This document shows, piece by piece, positions 1 to 11,640 of a stretch of 64,000 nucleotides of DNA. The translations under genes and the position numbers were made by a program. Where the stretch lies: the NCBI RefSeq assembly GCF_022682495.2, contig NC_071397.1:11871082-11935081 (forward strand), in the 5' to 3' direction. The first letter of the stretch is position 1; each line of letters opens with the position of its first letter. The notes under the pieces were generated by a model. The model had not been told where the DNA came from. It ran no database searches and worked only from the letters and a program-made list of their open reading frames with translations. This DNA is from Desmodus rotundus. Lineage: Eukaryota; Chordata; Mammalia; Chiroptera; Phyllostomidae.

Positions 1-774
1 ACAAACACTTCGCTACCGGTGATGAGAGCTGGGTGGAGCAGATGGGCTGTGATGGAAGCTAGGTCTTCAGCAGGGTGGGCATCGAAGCTTTGGGGCTGGG
101 ACGTGCCTCTGGACCTGTAACTGGGAAGCCATAAAAGTCACATTTCTTTGTTTCATTGAGCGCACACTAACCCTGGGTCATTTCTCAGGGCTCAGACTTC
201 AGGGAGCAGGGGATGATGCTCAAGGACAAAGTTAGCCACTCAGAAAGGATTCTGGTTAATAATGTACAAGTGGTCTCCAGGCTCAGAACCCCGTCTCATT
301 TTGGAATAGAGAAAATGTTGGTGAGGGCAGCCTCGGGGCACCGTCCTCGGCATCTGAGAGCTGCTGTGTCTGTCGCCTTAGGAGAGGGCGCCTGCCCTGT
401 CTTATGGGTTGACCTCCCTCCTTCCCGTGTCTCTTCCCCTCCTCCTCTGCCCATCTACTCTTTCACTTATTTATTATTTAGTTTTTTGAGAACTAAAATA
501 ATTTTTGACTTGTGCTCCATGCTGCGGTGAAGAAGCACAGTTTCTTGCCTGGGAGATCTTACAGTCTTGTGCAGAGACAAAACTCCCCTCCTGACATTTT
601 TTTCTGATCGCTGTAACGTAATTGCCATAGTAGCCCAGGCGTATCCTTTCTGAATTTGTGAAGATTTTACTTTTCCTCTATTTTTTTGATCTTTTCTTCT
701 CATTACATTTCCACTAGTGCATCTCCAGAAATAGAAGCCTCTCTTTATTGTCTCTTACTAAAAAATAACTTTAA
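1..774. other. Unique intergenic sequence, no gene seen
   Basis: No recognisable repeat or exon was found. The 105-residue frame at 213-530 has no domain and ends in low-complexity hydrophobic sequence, so I do not treat it as coding. Confidence 0.5.
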
Positions 775-990
775 AAATAATTATTAAGTTAGTACACTGG
801 CCAAGCCCTGTGCTAAATAATTTCCATGGCATCATTCCATCTAACCTTCATGCTAAACCTTTATAAGTCTGTGGTTGCCACCCCATTTTACAGATGAGGA
901 AACTAGAGCTCAGAGAGATTAAGTGGCTTACTTGCTCAGGTCCCACAAATGGCATCCTCGAGGGTCTGGGAAATGGCCAGTGTGATACCA
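775..990 (-). repeat. MIR SINE, reverse orientation
   Basis: The segment 'ccattttacagatgagga' followed by 'aactagagctcagagag' and 'ttaagtggctta' is the MIR core read on the opposite strand. It is an ancient tRNA-derived SINE copy. The edges are approximate because both ends are diverged. Confidence 0.8.
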
Positions 991-2175
991 TCCTGGTAGT
1001 GCCAGAAATGATGATAAAGGTGCTTCCATTTGCAGGTAATTGGCTCCTTGCCTTCTGGAGCTTAGGATCTCATATCTTAGGATAGTGTGGCTCCAGGAAG
1101 AACCTGCCCTAGGGCACAGAGGCTGTGCCTGCCAGCCCCATGCCATGGCCTGTGGCATAATTAGGGTACTGCCCTCTCACTTCAAACAATTTATCTGGAA
1201 TTCTAAGGTCATCCAGATCGTCTAATATTGTGGACTGGGTTTAGGGAAGGTCCTTGGAGAATATGCAAATGAGGTGTTTTTTTTCCATTCCAATCAAATT
1301 GGCTTGTGTTCTGGGGACTCTAAAGGCTATCGAGGTGCTTCATTCCCTGCTATGTCACATTCTCAAAGAAAGATATCAAGGAGGGAGTTACTGTTATTTG
1401 TAACACTCCAGGATGTCCAATAAGTGAGTCTTTTGCTGTCCAGATAGAGATTCTCTGGAGTTGGCTCAGGCTAGGAATGAATCCTGGAGGAGCAGACTAG
1501 AACAGGTGTTATCATCGCCATTCATTAGGTGGTTTTTGCCTCTTGCTTCAAATTTAAGAACTCAATTGCTCTTATTAACCTTGACCTGTAGGAACAAGAA
1601 CAGTCAACAAATCCTATCATTTCTTTCCTTTTAGACTTATCCATTTATTCTCTCCCACCTTATCACGCTGATAAAGAAAAAGTCTCCTGATCTCTCAATT
1701 CATCTTGCAGTCTACCCCCAAATATTATTTTATTCCCAACGCCTTCCCTACTCAAGAATATACAGCACCCCACTGCCAAGTTTTAAGCATTTTCAGTCAC
1801 AAAAATAACACTTAACTAATGTCTCAGATTTAAACAATACTGAAGTGTATAGAGGAAAATCTCAGATCGATCCATCTAGCTAGCTAGCTATTTATCTTCA
1901 AGGCAGAGGATTTTTCTTTATTTTGAGAATTCTTTATTTTCTTTTTTAATGTTTAAAATGTTTACTAATATAAGTCATGCACATGCTAAATAAAAATTCA
2001 TTCATATAGTAATACAAGTCTTATAATAACAAACAATAGTTTTCTGACCCATGATTCCCACTAGAGAAGCCCATTGAACCAGTGAATGCCTCAGCTCAGC
2101 TGTTAAAACCTGTGTGCCATGGTGCTGCTTGGGTTACCTTCCGAGCCTCATTTTTACTCCTCCTCAACCTGGACC
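991..2175. other. Unique, AT-rich intergenic sequence
   Basis: No gene was seen. The stretch contains a short ctag repeat near 1877-1890 and an AT-rich section from about 1900 that may be a decayed L1 or L2 end, but no family can be named with confidence. Confidence 0.4.
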
Positions 2176-2179
2176 GACT

Positions 2180-3790
2180 ACTCCATCCAGACCAGCATCT
2201 AGTCTGATAGTCTTTGTCTTTCACTTGGAGAGTTTAGTCCATTTACATTATTTGTAATAAAGAACTATTTGGATTCATTTCTATGATCTTATTTTGTACT
2301 TTTTAGTAATTACCTTTTTTCCTGTTTCATTTTCTTTTTTTTTCTCTTTTGCTTCCTTGTTTTGAATGTATTGATTCTATTTCCCCAACTTACAATTCCA
2401 GTTTCTCCCTTATATGCCAGTTCTTTTGGTGGTCATCCTAGAAACTTTAATATGCATAATTAATATAATGTAATTGAAAGTTAATCAATATATTTAAGGT
2501 TTTTCTGAACAATAAAAGAAGCAGAGAACACTTAAGTGCAAATTACTCACTTCCAAATTTTACGTGGAGTTATTTTTTTATTCTCTCTTGATTTTTAAAA
2601 AGCCATAAATTAGATACTATTGATGTTTTATACCATCAATTTTAAATTTAGATTTAACCACATGTTTAACTTAATCTTTGCTCACCGACCCTCTTGCATT
2701 TCAGTCTTGCCTTCCAGGATCCTTTCCTTCTTTCTAAAGTGCATGTCTGACTACAATGAGAGTGTTTTGGTAGGAAATTCTCTCAGTTTGGCATAATCTG
2801 AAACACAATGGTACCTAGGTACTCGTCAGCTTCAGAACTCGTCAAACCTGGTACTCGTCACATTTTGATAAGAAAAAGTGTTCCAGCACTCAGCACTTGC
2901 TGGCCACAGGTTGTTCTTGCCATAACTTGTGTGAGTCACTATGCCACTCTGCACGAGAAAATGCTTCATCAACTGCTGCTTGCTTGTCACTTGTGGGAAC
3001 GAATTACTGATGAGTTCCAAGGTACCACTGTAGATTTTTGGCCCTCCCCCTTTGAAAGACAGCTTTTCTTGTTTAGAATGCAAAATTGTTAGTTATTTGA
3101 TACTAGTTGGTTGATATGAATGTATCTGGTTTTCCTTGCTGTTCTTGAGAATTCAGCTGTCAGCTTGTCTTTTTTTTCTAGATAATCTGTTTGTTCTCTC
3201 TGATTGCTTTTAAGTTCTCTTTGTGTTTTTCACTTTGATATATCTAGGAATAGACTTATTTTTATATATCTTGCTTGGGATTCTCTGGGCTTTCTTAATC
3301 TATGCACTGGTGTCTTTCATTAATTCTGGAGAATTTCATCCACTATCTCTTTCAATATTACTTCTTCTCATTCTCTTTATTGTTTCTATTGTTTCCTATA
3401 GAATATTCTCATCCTATTCTCCAAGCTTCTTAAACATGTTCATATTCCCCATTGCTTCTTTCCCCTTTTACTAGAGTCACTGTAATCTCTTCAATATTCC
3501 ACTTCATCTCTTTTCTCTTTTAGCCTAATCATGAAAATTTCAATTTTATTTATTATGTTTTTATTTCTAGAATTTCTATTTGGTCATTTTTCAAATCTGT
3601 CCAGTTATAATAGGTTTTTTGTTATACTTTTGCTCTCCTCTTATATTTTTTGAACATATTAATCATACTAATTTTATAATCTATGTTTGATTAGTCCCAG
3701 TATTTGTGGTCTCTGAAGATCTGATTCCAGTTTCTTGTTTCAGCTGACTCTCACCCAGGGTGGCTTATTTCCCTGTGTGTTTAATGATTA
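2180..3790 (-). repeat. Old L1M/HAL1-type LINE, 3' portion, reverse orientation
   Basis: Long T-rich sequence with phrases typical of the reverse complement of old L1 and HAL1 3' regions, for example 'aaattctctcagtttgg' near 2776 and 'agaatttctatttggtc' near 3571. It reads as a minus-strand element and is interrupted by a TIR element at 2806-3030. No coding capacity remains; the 83-residue hydrophobic frame at 3223-3474 is a by-product of the T-rich composition. The subfamily is not assigned. Confidence 0.6.
2806..3030. mobile_element. Non-autonomous DNA transposon (MITE) with ~24-bp terminal inverted repeats
   Basis: The left end, starting 'caatggtacctaggtactc', matches the reverse complement of the right end, 'cagtggtaccttggaactc', with about 4 mismatches in 24 positions. 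The right end is followed by TA, as for Tc1/mariner/pogo-type insertions; the left flank is CA rather than TA, so the target duplication is imperfect. The element is 225 bp, carries no transposase frame and sits inside the reverse-oriented L1M. Short motifs such as 'actcgtca' recur three times near the left end. I cannot name the family. Confidence 0.65.
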
Positions 3791-4419
3791 AAAAAAAAAA
3801 AAAGAGTTTATTTTCCTTGTAACTTAATGTTCAGGAATTCATTGAGACCCCATTTTGAAGTATTTTTTTCCAGAGAAGATTGGAATTTGCTATTGTCAGG
3901 TGCCTGAGGATATCACCAAGTTGGAACCAATTTAAACTAAAAATTCACATTTTCTTTGAGCCACAATAGTCGTGTATACTCAAGCCCCAGACTCAATGAA
4001 GTTGAGATCTGTTATTGGAAATAAGGAGGGGGAATTTTTTCTTTTCTCTTTCTGAGCCCCTCAGAGCAGAGGCCAAGCTGGCCACATGTCTCCACCTCCT
4101 AGTTCTGTGGGGTAGGCATCTTTCCAGTTCACTCACTGAGAGGGTTGCCCTTCAGTATTCTCAGCTTTGTTTGTGGGTGTCTATCCTGACCTTTTACTCA
4201 TCTTGGGCTTTAGGTTTTGTCCCTAGTGCGTGGGAAATGCTGACGTGATGGCTCCTTTGGATTTGGGCTTCCTGGTCAGGGCTGAGCTCCAAGGAACTAC
4301 TTCACTTTCTAGCCAAATCTGTTGCATGTTAAAAATAAATGTCTTTATCTTTTACCCAGTGCTCTTAGGAATTCTTGAGAATCTAGTCCACCTTTTGTTA
4401 AAAAGAGAAGACTTTACTG

Positions 4420-4560
4420 TTTTGCATTTGGGCAAGTTCTCTGAGCTTTAGTTTGTTTCATGACTAATGTGGACGAATAACTATATCATTATGATTTTGT
4501 GAGGATTAAATAAGATAATGGATATAAATGCCTTCTATGTAGAAGTTTAAAACATGATGG
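4420..4560 (+). repeat. MIR SINE, 3' half
   Basis: 'gggcaagttctctgagc' followed by 'tttgtgaggattaaataag' matches the second half of MIR in the forward orientation. Confidence 0.65.
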
Positions 4561-4618
4561 TGATTACTATTACTACTGCTACTGTTTTGTTTGCTATTAG
4601 TACTACTACTACCACTAG
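4560..4618. repeat. Imperfect (TAC)n microsatellite
   Basis: Interrupted TAC/TGC triplets ('actattactactgctact' and 'gtactactactaccacta') occur just after the MIR remnant. Confidence 0.7.
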
Positions 4619-5044
4619 AAAAGAGCCTGCTATTCATGGAAAATCAAAGAGTTAGACGGTTAAAAGAAAGATAGTTAATGTTAAAAGCAGTTAAAATTTT
4701 AGCTTTTTAAACATATTCATCATGTATATTATGTGTGAGGGGTTTTGTTGAACACCACCCTGAAGTAGCGAATAACACTTCTCCCTGTAGGACTTGAGCC
4801 CTGTCCCCGAGCTGTACCTTTGATAGGGGTCTGTGTGTGGGCTGGAAGCGAGGCTCCAGTTAGTAACCAATGTCAGAGTCCACAGTGGAAACACTTCCGC
4901 TCTGTGCAGCATGGGTGGGCAAGCTGAAAGAACACCATTTATTGCAAGAAAGGTGCTACACATATACAACGAGGTGTTATATTTATTATTATTTCTATTT
5001 TAAATTATCCATTGAAGAAAGACGACATGGCAAGAATTTTTAAT

Positions 5045-5175
5045 GAGGCCCAGGGTCAAATTGGGTTCAGAAGCCCAAAGGGAAACGTGGTCGTGTTCTG
5101 ACTGCGATGCACGTGACCTTGGGCAGGTCAAGTTACCTCGCGGCCTCTTTCCCCTCGTGTGTGAAGCAGCAGAGT
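5045..5175 (+). repeat. MIR SINE remnant
   Basis: 'tgaccttgggcaggtcaag' and 'ttacctcgcggcctctttc' match the MIR core 'gtgaccttgggcaagt...'. The 123-residue frame over this region is repeat-derived and is not reported as a gene. Confidence 0.65.
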
Positions 5176-6321
5176 GGGGCTGTGTAGTTGTAGGGAACTT
5201 CTATATCTCAACTCCTGTGACTCTCATCTCTTCCCATGCCATATCCCCTGGGCTCCCTAGTTCACTGACTTCTAAGACCACCACCACAGCTGTGCTAAAG
5301 AACATTGTTTATCCAACAATGTCTGCCTGCCCGGAGTCCCCTGTTCTCTGTGTGAGCAACAGAATCAGAGCCACGGTAGAAATAGAATCCCTCGTGTGGT
5401 TTGGCTTCTCCTGATTCACGAGATGCTCGTCTGTCTCGGATGTGTGGTTGGAACACAAAGAGCTACAGCAAGGTGCCACAGCTGCCATCTAAGGAAGGTG
5501 CTAGGTGGAACTAAAAGCCTGTGAGTGAGGTTAGCCATGTGCAAAAGTCAGCCACACCTAGAGACAGTTAGTAGTTGTGTTTCTAAGAAGACTCAGAAAA
5601 CAGATCAATCCTGCCCAGGATGCCTGGGCTGTGTCCCTAAGCCTGGGGGGCAACTCCAGGGAGTGACACTACAGTGATGGTGGGCGACCTGTTAGACCAA
5701 GGGGATGGCTGAAGTGCAGCGGTCTCCTTGGAGTCTGAAAAATGGGTGTCTGGATAACAAAGACCTATTTCTGTTGATAGCACATCCTGAGAAAGGGCAG
5801 AGGTGTTGGAGGGAAGTAAAACCAGGTTCAAAGCTGGGCTGTATTGCTCTAAAGCTCTGGAAGCCTCGTCTCTAACTAGGGTCTAGAAACTCTGACATGG
5901 GACTAACCTGCAACTGTTTCCCAAACGTCAGTCATTTGAAGGCCACAGTCAAGCTGCTTGCTATACTGTCCTACTACCTGCTACCTGTCCTACTATTCCC
6001 TCAATATTTGCATTTAAGTGGATTTTTTATGGAGATATGTTTATTTTAAGAGGAAGCTTTCTGTTACTATCAGAAATGAAAAACCAGGATCACTGGCCAC
6101 AATTAGAAGTTCTGGTAGTCTCTCTAGTTCTCTCTCTCTCTGTCACATACATGCACCATCACCACCACTGTGAAAACAAAGCAATGTTGTTAATTCCTAG
6201 CTGGGTACTATTGCCTGTGAGATTCTCTGTGCCTGAGGCTTGCTCTGTTTTTGTTTAAGGGCTGATTAGCAAGTATTAGACTTATCAGCACATCCAAGTG
6301 AGACTTCTTCCTTGCTGTAAT
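5176..6321. other. Unique intergenic sequence
   Basis: No gene or clear repeat was seen. A small internal repetition, 'ctactacctgctacctg', lies near 5970, and a short CT run lies at about 6120-6142. Confidence 0.4.
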
Positions 6322-6337
6322 AAAGAATATTGACAGA

Positions 6338-6577
6338 AGCCTTGGCTGGTGTGGCTCAGTGGGTCGGGTGTTGTCCTGTAAACCGAAAGGTTGCCCATTT
6401 GAATCCCAGCCAGGGCATATGCCTTGGTTGTGGGCCGAGGCTTCCTGCCGCCCTTCCCCCCGTTTTGGGGCATGCAAGAGGAAGCCGATCATTGTTTCTC
6501 TCGCACATCAATCTTTCTCTCCCTCTCTTTCTCCCTCCCTTCCCCTCTCTATAAAAATAAATAATTAAAATATTTAA
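6338..6577 (+). mobile_element. VES-type bat SINE, full length, forward
   Basis: The tRNA-derived head 'cttggctggtgtggctcag' carries the internal Pol III promoter region. A body with 'gaatcccagccagggcat' follows, then a CT-rich tract and an A-rich tail. Direct repeats of 16 bp (aaagaatattgacaga) at 6322-6337 and 6578-6593 are a perfect target-site duplication, which shows insertion by LINE machinery and suggests a fairly recent event. This family type is the main evidence for a bat genome. Confidence 0.92.
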
Positions 6578-6639
6578 AAAGAATATTGACAGAGGATAAG
6601 AGTCATGGGCAAAATTTGTTGAGTCCCTCATTTACATAT

Positions 6640-6815
6640 ATTCCCACCCCTGCCTCCACAATCATGAGACAGGCACTCCTATTCTTTCCATCTCTTTTCC
6701 GGCTGAAGGCACCAAGAATAAATCACCTGGTCAAAGCACACAGCTAGTTAGAGACATAGACAGAGTGCGAACCAAGGGAACCTGGTTCCAGACCCGGAGT
6801 TTGCCACTGCAGGGC
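6640..6815 (-). repeat. MIR SINE, reverse orientation
   Basis: 'ctggtcaaagcacacagct' followed by 'agttagagacatagacag' and 'gtgcgaacc' corresponds to the MIR core on the reverse strand. Edges are approximate. Confidence 0.65.
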
Positions 6816-7329
6816 TCTTTTTTCTCTCTCACGGTGAGTCAATGTTATTTCATGTTACGACTCCATGATGCCTGAGAGCATCTCAGGCCCTGCCTAAAAG
6901 CATTTCCTGCATCGTGAGTTGTAGACAGGCACCATCTGGGGGACATTGCCCTGCGGGAAGACCAGGAATGTTGTGCCAGAGACCTAGAAAGTGCCACTCA
7001 ATAAGGCTGGGTCCCTTCACTCCCCATTTGTCCTGTCCATGGGGCAGACCATCCTGAGTCCTGGTTCCAGTACTCAGAGATGCTTGAAGGGAAGTAACTA
7101 CTTTAAGCTGCCACAACTTACAAACGCTTATCATAATTCTTTGATGATTCCAAAACTTCCAGGCAGACTTCCAGTAGTGACATGCTTCGCATAGCTGACT
7201 TTCCAACTGGGGAAAGAAGGAACCGATCAGCTGATAGCAGTGTGCTATCTTGGGTTCACCCATGTACTTCAGTGACTGGGACAGGCCCTCTGTAAATGTT
7301 CACCAAATGAGTGAGCCAATGGTTGGTGG

Positions 7330-7545
7330 TTAAATTTCTAATAATAATGAAATGCCCACATTATGGAGCTCTTATGCTATGTCTAACCCTGCAGTGACAG
7401 TTTCTCCTGTCATCTCATTTCCTCAACAACCCTATGAAGTAGGTACTGTTGTTCTATTGTACAGATGAGGAGGAAATAGAAGCCTGGATGGAGAAATCAT
7501 GGACTCCAAGCCTGTGGGGCTCCTAACTCTATTTACACTTTTCCC
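7330..7545 (-). repeat. MIR SINE, reverse orientation
   Basis: 'caacaaccctatgaagtag' and 'gtacagatgaggaggaaat' are hallmark MIR sequence in reverse orientation. Confidence 0.8.
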
Positions 7546-7664
7546 ACCAAAATCACCTGCCCAAGAAGCTCTGAGTTCTGGCGAACTTGGTGGGTGACTG
7601 TCAGGCCCTTTGAACACCAACTTTGACTTCCCAGACAACCTGGCTCTCTCGCCTGCAAAGCTCT

Positions 7665-7860
7665 CTGCATGGTGCGGTGGTTGTAAGCCCTGGCGTTGGT
7701 CTCAGACAGGCCTGACTCTAAACTGTTTTCTGCCTTCTCCTGGCCATTTGACTGAGGCAAGCTGCCTAATTTCCCTAGGCCCCGATTCCTTCGTCGCGGA
7801 ACAGAATATTACAGAAGAGAGCACATGAGAAAGCACTCAGGCAATGCACTTAGTACTCAC
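7665..7860 (+). repeat. MIR SINE, forward
   Basis: 'catggtgcggtggttgtaag' resembles the MIR 5' end. 'gaggcaagctgcctaattt' and the region to about 7850 follow the MIR order in a diverged form. Confidence 0.6.
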
Positions 7861-9540
7861 CAGCTTTCACTAAAAGCTATTTATTATTATGCAGAGGGAG
7901 CCCAGAGGACTTGGGCTGGGAAAGGGAGGTCATTTTAAGAGGAAAATGGAAATGGAAGCAAAATTATTTCTGTTTCTTCATAACTTTGATGAAAATGTCA
8001 GATGAGGCCTTGGAGTGCCGATTTCTTCCTTCCTCAGAAACACTCTGGTGAGCAAATATCCCACCCCATGCGCCCCCCCTGGGAAGGAGTGCTCAGCACC
8101 TCTAGTTGTTGGATACACATCCTCCTGAGCCACGTGCCCATCCTGTTGCTCGTTCCCAAACCGGGCTGCTGAGGCCCTGGCGTTTTAGGAAATTAATTCC
8201 CTCCTAAGGCAGCCAGAGCTGGTGGAACACCCAAGAAGCCCAGGCGGCGGCAGCAGCGATGATGAAGTGAGTGTGAGCCGGGCACGGGGAAGAAAGGGAA
8301 GTGTCGCCTGGAGTCAGTGGAGGCTCAGCCCTCTCCAGTCCGGGCACTGGCAGGCACGGGCCTTCTCCACGTACAGTGTGGTAGAGTGTGGGCTCTGAAC
8401 TTGAGGAAGACTCTGTGTGTAAAATATGGCCTCTCTTCCTCCTAACCCCCTTCTTTCCAATCACTGAATCAACCCTCACTTGCGTGTTTACTTGGTTTTG
8501 TGGTTTTAACTTAGATGTGGTTAGAGAGGTAGGGTCAGAGGACACGCTCTCCACCCCACCCCTCCACCTCTCCCTGCCAGACAAATATCCTGCTTGGTCT
8601 TAGAGACCAAACATGATACTCTTGACATAGCAGCTGAGGAAATTCTGACTTGGTTTCTGTGGGGTGGGGCCTAGGTATTGGTGTTCGTTAAAAGCTCCCA
8701 GGTGGTCGAGTGATTGAAAGAACCAGGATGACTAACTGTGTTTAGAAGGCAAGTTACTGGGGAAAAATTAGCCCCAGCCATAGTACCAGTTAGCATTGCT
8801 TAGTCCTGCATAAATATTAGCAAAAGATGCTTTGATTACCTAGCGTCTTTTGACAAGTCCCTCAGAAGCTCGTTCCCAGTATTTCACGGGTGTGGACCGA
8901 GGGTACCAGCTCATTTTAGTCCCATTGAAATGGCACACTCAGCAAACCTCTAAAAGAAGTAGGAAGTTATGACCCTGGTGAAATGGTTTGGCCCAGGTGG
9001 TGGTGGTAAGAGGAACCAGCCAAGACCTGAAACCTCTGGTGCTCAGGTCATTCCAGATTTCTCCAGAGGTTATTGAACCCATCGATGAGCCTTAGGATAA
9101 TGCGCTCCACCCGGTATGATCTGCTGGAAGCCATCATGGAGGGTACACATGTAACATCAAGGCAAGAGGGCGCTGCCAGGGCTGCTGCTTGCCAATGGAT
9201 TTATACTCGAGATTATGGGTTTAGAGCTCTAGAGAGGCTCTGTTGGGGATTTTAAAGGAAAGAATGGGCTACTTGTGGGTGAGCTGGGTAGTCCGTGTGG
9301 GAGTGGTGTGGGCTCAGGAAAGGTCAGGTGCATGCGTAGCCGACCTGCAGGGGTCTCGGTAGTGAAGAGCATGAAACACAGTGATCAGTGGCAGATAGAG
9401 AAGGCCTCCCCCTCCCCCACTCTGTTCAGAGCCTTTTGACCTCAGGTGCAGGCTCAGACTCCACAGCTTGTGGCTCAGTATTCTGTAGGAGGCTCCTCGG
9501 CCACCTACTGGCTTTTCCCCTCCCCAGCAAGGCTGCCATA
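7861..9540. other. Unique intergenic sequence
   Basis: No gene was seen. Moderately GC-rich patches occur at 8040-8360, including a short ggc/agc run near 8245-8262, but there is no CpG island and no exon structure. The 126-residue minus-strand frame at 8204-8584 has no recognisable domain. Confidence 0.45.
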
Positions 9541-9544
9541 GTCA

Positions 9545-9720
9545 AGACTCATTCTGCACCAGCAATAACCAACTAGAAAAGGCGATAGAAAAGGAGATCC
9601 CATTCACAGCAGCTGCTAAACCCACAACACCAAACCTGGGAATTAACCCAACAGAAGATTGCCCAAAAGCTCTTTGGGAAAATTTTAATATAAAAATTAA
9701 AGAATGATATTGTATCAGAA
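9545..9720 (+). repeat. L1 ORF2 fragment, forward
   Basis: 'gcgatagaaaaggagatccc', followed by 'attcacagcagctgctaaa' and 'cctgggaattaacccaac', follows the order of the L1 ORF2 segment encoding the region after the reverse-transcriptase core. It is short and decayed. Confidence 0.6.
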
Positions 9721-9964
9721 TAACTTTAATGTAGACCAAAACACACACTCGATATTTGAAAGGATATAGACATGCTCAGGGATTTATGGGACACTCCTTG
9801 GGGGGAGGGAATAAAAGAGGGGAACACGGGCATAGACACACACCCACCGTCAACAACGCTGAAAAACGAGTCCTCAGCAAGTCGTGTTTGCTGCCTGGAA
9901 TGTGCGACCAAAATAGGCAAACTCTGCATATTACCATCATCATTATATGTGTCCATTAAAAAAA

Positions 9965-10085
9965 ACTACCAGATTTTAGGTTTTCTTGAGGTCCAGGATT
10001 ATTTTTATACATCTTTATATTTCCCATGGTGCTTAACACAGTGCCTTGCACATAAAAGGTGCTCCATACATATTTTTGTCAGTCC
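9965..10085 (+). repeat. L2 LINE 3' end, forward
   Basis: 'acacagtgccttgcacataa' followed by 'aaggtgctccatacat' is the L2 3'-terminal signature ('cagtgcctggcacatagtagg...'). Confidence 0.75.
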
Positions 10086-10289
10086 CATTACAAATAGCAT
10101 TTATACATCATGGGATGCACAGTATAGGAAACCTAGAACAGGTAAATTCTAGAGGAAACATAGAAAATGTATATTATTAAAATTTAGAAAATGCAGATAA
10201 TCAAAATATATTGAACTCATCCTATGGATATCACTACCTATGGATAACCAATATATTCCTTTAGTATTCTCATTTTCAATTGCAATACT

Positions 10290-10470
10290 TTTAAAAATAT
10301 TTTATTTATTTATTTATTTTAGAGAGGGGAGGGAGAAAGAGAGGGAGAGAAACATCAATGTGTGGTTGCAGGGACCTGGCCTGCCACCCAGGCATGTGCC
10401 CTGACTGGGAATTGAACTGGCTTTGGTTCACAGGCCGGCGCTCAATCCACTGAGCCACACCAGCCAGGGC
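10290..10470 (-). mobile_element. VES-type bat SINE, reverse orientation
   Basis: The reverse complement shows the tRNA-like head ('actgagccacaccagccag' on +), the body 'gtgccctgactgggaattg' and a purine-rich tail with tttat repeats at 10300-10320. Flanking direct repeats are weak (tgcaatac versus tgcagtat), so this copy is older than the one at 6338. Confidence 0.9.
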
Positions 10471-10704
10471 TGCAGTATATATATATTTTAGATTGTTTGA
10501 TGGCTTTCTAATTTTTTAATTTAATAGTTTGGCCATTTTGTATTTTGAATGAAATTCATGTAGCAGTGAAATCAGTATAAAATATATTTGCTCTGCAAGG
10601 AGAGGTCCAGGATGTACATGACAGGTGGCCTGAGGGGAGTCCGCAGGAAGACCCAGAGGGAGAGGAGCCTAGGCTCAGGGTGGCTGTTTGGGGCTGCTGA
10701 AGGG

Positions 10705-10875
10705 AACTTGTGCAGAGGTCAGCAAACGTCTCCTGCAAAGAGCCAGCTGGCCGATATTTGCAGGTCACCCTATCTCTGTCACAACTGCTCAGCTGTGCTG
10801 TCACGCTGTGAGAGCAGCCTAGACAAAATGTAAGTGAGTGAGCATGGCTGTGTCCCAACAAAATTTCATTCATGA
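10705..10875 (+). mobile_element. hAT-Charlie-like DNA transposon remnant
   Basis: Starts 'cagaggtcagcaaacg' and continues 'cctgcaaagagccagctgg', 'gatatttgcaggtcaccc' and 'tgtcccaacaaaatttcat'. This matches the well-known mammalian element that begins cagaggt(t/c)ggcaaac and contains 'gtgttccaataaaact'. The opposite terminal repeat is missing. It is an ancient non-autonomous hAT copy with no coding capacity. Confidence 0.7.
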
Positions 10876-10879
10876 CATG

Positions 10880-11640
10880 CAAGTCTGAATTTCATATAAT
10901 TTTCACAGTTTTCACAGGGAAAAGACCAGAGGCAAGAGAAAACTTAGCCAACTGAAAGAACTAACCGAAGGTTGTTATAAGTCACTGAGTGGGAGCAGGA
11001 GGTCAGGGATGCGGCTCAGAGGCTCCAGCCACTGACAGCTTGGCTCCATGTGCCACCGAAGGGTGTCAAGTAGTGGGGCCAGATCTGCTGGAAGGAGCTT
11101 GAGAAGTGGATGCATTCCGGCTTTGCACCGAGGTTAGAACCATTGCTCAAAGTGCTTTAGGCCAGAAAGTCTGCTTTCAGATTCTGCTGCACCCCCTCGA
11201 GAAGAAAAAGCAACGCCCAGGAAAACAGTGCCCCACCATGGGAACACCCAACATTTAATGCAACTAACCAACTTGGGGCTGGTGGGAGGCATGGACATAA
11301 ATCACTACACGAGCAGGGCAGATAATCTGTGGGATCCTTGCAGAGTCAGCCCAGGGTACGTCTTGCCTCACTCTTAGTATGACACTCCTTGGTACATGAC
11401 TGTCATTTCTACTTCCTGGGTCCATTGCTGCTGTTTTCCCATCAGCGCCACCTACCTGGTGCCCAACTCTCCTGGTTGTAAAATCAGATCGCGTTGTCTG
11501 CATGGTCTGTTACCTTCTTGATCAGTCTCATCCTGATTTAAACGCTACTTTGAAGCCTCCATTAATACAGGATCATTATCTTTAGTTATTTCTTCCTTTC
11601 CCACACCTCCTTGCCACCCCAGGCTGCAAGGATATACAGT
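10880..11640. other. Unique intergenic sequence
   Basis: No gene or repeat was recognised. The 79-residue minus-strand frame at 11264-11503 has no domain or splice context. Confidence 0.45.

Noticed and set aside
3223..3474. 83-residue hydrophobic, membrane-like peptide
   Set aside because: Translation of T-rich reverse-strand L1 sequence always gives Phe/Leu/Ile-rich frames.
10441..10470. tRNA-like sequence
   Set aside because: It is the tRNA-derived head of a VES SINE, not a tRNA gene. The same applies to the heads at 6338, 33463, 49196 and 55770.
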